A DNA stretch of 64,000 nt, taken from NCBI RefSeq assembly GCF_016757215.1, contig NZ_JAESIY010000001.1:372001-436000 (forward strand). The letters are read 5' to 3'. The translations under genes were made by a program, and so were the position numbers. The stretch comes from Fulvivirga sediminis. GTDB taxonomy: Bacteria; Bacteroidota; Bacteroidia; Cytophagales; Cyclobacteriaceae. The notes under the pieces were generated by a model. The model was not told the origin of the DNA, made no database searches, and saw nothing but the letters and a program-made list of their open reading frames with translations. This document shows, one piece after another, positions 62,448 to 64,000 of the stretch (its first letter is position 1; every line of letters begins with the position of its first letter).

Positions 62448-63122
62448 ATGATGAATAGAAAAATACTACTTCTTGAGGATGATGAGTTTACCAGGACTAT
62501 GATAGAGGCTCAGCTAAAGCGGGCAGGCTTTGATGTGACTGGATATGGAGAATTGGGTGGGTTGCTAAAAGAGAATGTAGCTGATTATGATCTCATTCTT
62601 TCAGACTTAAATGTAGGGAGTAGTAACGTAGAGGAGGCGATTCTTAATTATAAGCAAGGATCGGGCTTGCCTTTAGTGATCTTGAGTCAGACCGAAATAA
62701 AAGAAGGTAAGGCGGATATGTATATGGCTAAGCCTTTAACGGCAGATAAAATTTCTCAGATAAGTAGTTTTTTTAACGAGCATGACGAGGTAGATATTAG
62801 CAAGATCGAGACCTTTGCTATGGGAGATAAAGAGCTGATAAAAACTTATATCAATACCTTTATTCAGAATTTCAGGCAGGAGATAGCTCTGCTAGAAGAG
62901 GAGGTAAAGCATGAAGGAGCCCAAGCAGTACAGAATCGTGCGCATAAAATGCTTTCATCGGTGGCTTACTATCAATATGAAGACTTCAACAATAAGTTGA
63001 AGAAGCTTGAGACAGAAGCTATACAGATGACTCAGCATGAGCTGGAAGAAGAAGTTAATGAGGCTATTCAGCTAGCAAAAAGACTCATCACAGCACTGGA
63101 AAACAAAACTTTCTTATTCTAG
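62448..63122 (+). CDS. Two-domain signalling protein: receiver plus HPt
   Basis: A 224-residue protein. The receiver domain (about 1-110) has the acidic pocket E10-D11-D12, phosphoacceptor D53 in LILSDLNV, and K95 in MAKPL. The rest forms an Hpt-like helical bundle with H166 in NRAHKMLSSVAYYQYEDF. It could pass phosphate between a hybrid kinase and a final response regulator. Its stop overlaps the stop of the sigma-54 activator gene on the other strand by 9 bp. ATG 62451 is an alternative start. Confidence 0.88.
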   Translation: MMNRKILLLEDDEFTRTMIEAQLKRAGFDVTGYGELGGLLKENVADYDLILSDLNVGSSNVEEAILNYKQGSGLPLVILSQTEIKEGKADMYMAKPLTADKISQISSFFNEHDEVDISKIETFAMGDKELIKTYINTFIQNFRQEIALLEEEVKHEGAQAVQNRAHKMLSSVAYYQYEDFNNKLKKLETEAIQMTQHELEEEVNEAIQLAKRLITALENKTFLF

Positions 63123-64000
63123 AGAGTATTTTCTGATCTTATTATATAAAGTGGATCGGTCTATTTTTAAAATTCTGGCGGCTTTAGATTTATTGTATTT
63201 TACCTCCTTTAAAGTCTTTTCAATAAGTTTCTTTTCATTTTCAGAGGCGATACTTTTTAAATCCTGGTTTGGTTGGGTTTCAGTGATGTCAGCATTTTCA
63301 AACATCACTTCAGGTAAATTTTCAGTGCTTAGAAGCTCATTGGTTTCCAAGAGAACAGATCTTCTGATCACATTTTTTAGTTCACGCAGGTTGCCAGGCC
63401 AGCTATAGCCTAAAAATCTTTCTACCACATCCTCACTAAAGCCTTCTATGTTGCGTTCTAGCTCTTCATTGGCCTTATTAAGGAAATATTCTGCATATAC
63501 CATGATGTCTTTTTTCCTTTCTCTAAGCGGAGGCAGGTTAATCATAAACTCATTAATTCTATGGTATAGGTCTTCTCTGAATTTATTTTCAGAGGCAGCG
63601 GTTTTTAAGTCTTCATTGGTAGCAGTAATGAGCCTCACATCTACATCAGAGTCTGATGTTCCTCCCAATTTTCGTACTTTTCGCTCTTGTAAAACCCGGA
63701 GTAATTTTACTTGTATTTCATAGGATAGATTGCCTATTTCATCTAAGAATAAGGTTCCTCCATTGGCAATTTTAAACTGACCATCCTTGTCGTTCACGGC
63801 GCCGGTAAAGGCTCCTTTTACATGCCCGAACAGCTCACTTGCCGCCAGGTCTTCAGTAAGGGCGCCGCAGTCAATAGAAACAAAAGCCTTGTCTTTTCTC
63901 TTACTTTGTTCATGTATGCGTCTGGCTATGTACTCTTTACCTGTTCCACTTTCGCCTAGTATCACTACAGACATATCTGTGGCAGCTACCAGATCAACGT
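63114..64000 (-). CDS. Sigma-54-dependent transcriptional activator (partial, N terminus off the window)
   Basis: The frame stays open to the right edge, so only the C-terminal 295 residues or so are seen. They hold the AAA+ domain: GESGTGKE (Walker A), GHVKGAFTGAVNDKDG with the sigma-54-contacting GAFTGA loop, GGTLFLDEIGNLSYEIQ (Walker B), and arginine-finger sequences near FREDLYHRINEF. The C terminus is a Fis-type helix-turn-helix (NKSKAARILKIDRSTLYNKI). The part before residue MSVV is incomplete. An N-terminal receiver domain is likely but unseen. Confidence 0.95.
   Translation of the reverse strand, partial: VDLVAATDMSVVILGESGTGKEYIARRIHEQSKRKDKAFVSIDCGALTEDLAASELFGHVKGAFTGAVNDKDGQFKIANGGTLFLDEIGNLSYEIQVKLLRVLQERKVRKLGGTSDSDVDVRLITATNEDLKTAASENKFREDLYHRINEFMINLPPLRERKKDIMVYAEYFLNKANEELERNIEGFSEDVVERFLGYSWPGNLRELKNVIRRSVLLETNELLSTENLPEVMFENADITETQPNQDLKSIASENEKKLIEKTLKEVKYNKSKAARILKIDRSTLYNKIRKYSLE

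Noticed and set aside
1-64000. CRISPR arrays, rRNA and tRNA genes, phage or insertion-sequence genes
   Set aside because: No regularly spaced repeats, tRNA-like cloverleaf, rRNA stretches, transposase, integrase or phage proteins were recognised on reading; tRNA genes would need a covariance-model search to exclude fully.

Overview
The window looks like the chromosome of a member of the phylum Bacteroidota, most likely order Cytophagales. Evidence: a glycoside hydrolase ending in a type IX secretion (T9SS) sorting domain; several upstream -7 boxes of the Bacteroidota form TAnnTTTG; an AccD that lacks its zinc-ribbon cysteines, as in other Bacteroidota; a small membrane protein with the GldL-type HWP motif; and DUF2520, DUF4136 and CcmD-family proteins typical of the group. 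It is gene-dense with short gaps. I saw no rRNA, tRNA, CRISPR array, phage or insertion sequence.

Left part (1-8.3 kb): partial ribD, prmC, then a leftward operon running wzz-like, ccmB, ccmC, ccmD, ccmE, ccmF, a DUF2520 protein and a thiamine-pyrophosphokinase-like protein. This is system I cytochrome c maturation with a chain-length regulator as first gene. It diverges from the polysaccharide locus through two facing TAnnTTTG boxes.

Polysaccharide locus (8.4-25.2 kb, rightward): nucleotide-sugar genes (UDP-glucuronate epimerase, UDP-sugar 6-dehydrogenase, galE, rfbA, rfbB), a 463-bp AT-rich leader, then an exostosin-like transferase, a Wzx flippase, a pyruvyl transferase, GT2 and GT4 transferases, two Wzy/ligase-like membrane proteins, an epimerase and a WecA-like initiating transferase. 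Together with the wzz-like gene this is a near-complete Wzx/Wzy pathway for a surface polysaccharide.

25.2-31.3 kb: cysQ faces away from cysC-cysD-cysN-pheS-3-hydroxyacyl-CoA dehydrogenase-Rieske-like lipoprotein. This is a PAPS-making and PAP-removing set joined to housekeeping genes.

31.3-41.8 kb: leftward genes for a MoxR ATPase, three SurA/PpiC-type periplasmic folding proteins, and an RsbU/RsbV/RsbW-like partner-switching module; then fbaA, and accD on the opposite strand.

41.8-49.2 kb: a 50-bp perfect palindrome, a 917-residue GAF/PAS membrane sensor with no kinase domain, an MBOAT acyltransferase with an SGNH-like partner, a DUF4136 protein, a SelT/W/H-like protein and a UPF0173 hydrolase.

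49.5-52.7 kb is an accessory patch of small, frameshifted and decayed genes: a winged-helix/TM protein, a frameshifted GldL-like mini-protein, a GNAT acetyltransferase, a monooxygenase remnant, and an SH3-domain protein broken at an A6 run. After it come hemE with a nearly leaderless promoter, an SdiA-regulated-type protein, a radical SAM/SPASM enzyme, a serine hydrolase, a secreted multidomain GH9 cellulase, fabG, a REC-HPt protein and a partial sigma-54 activator that runs off the right edge.
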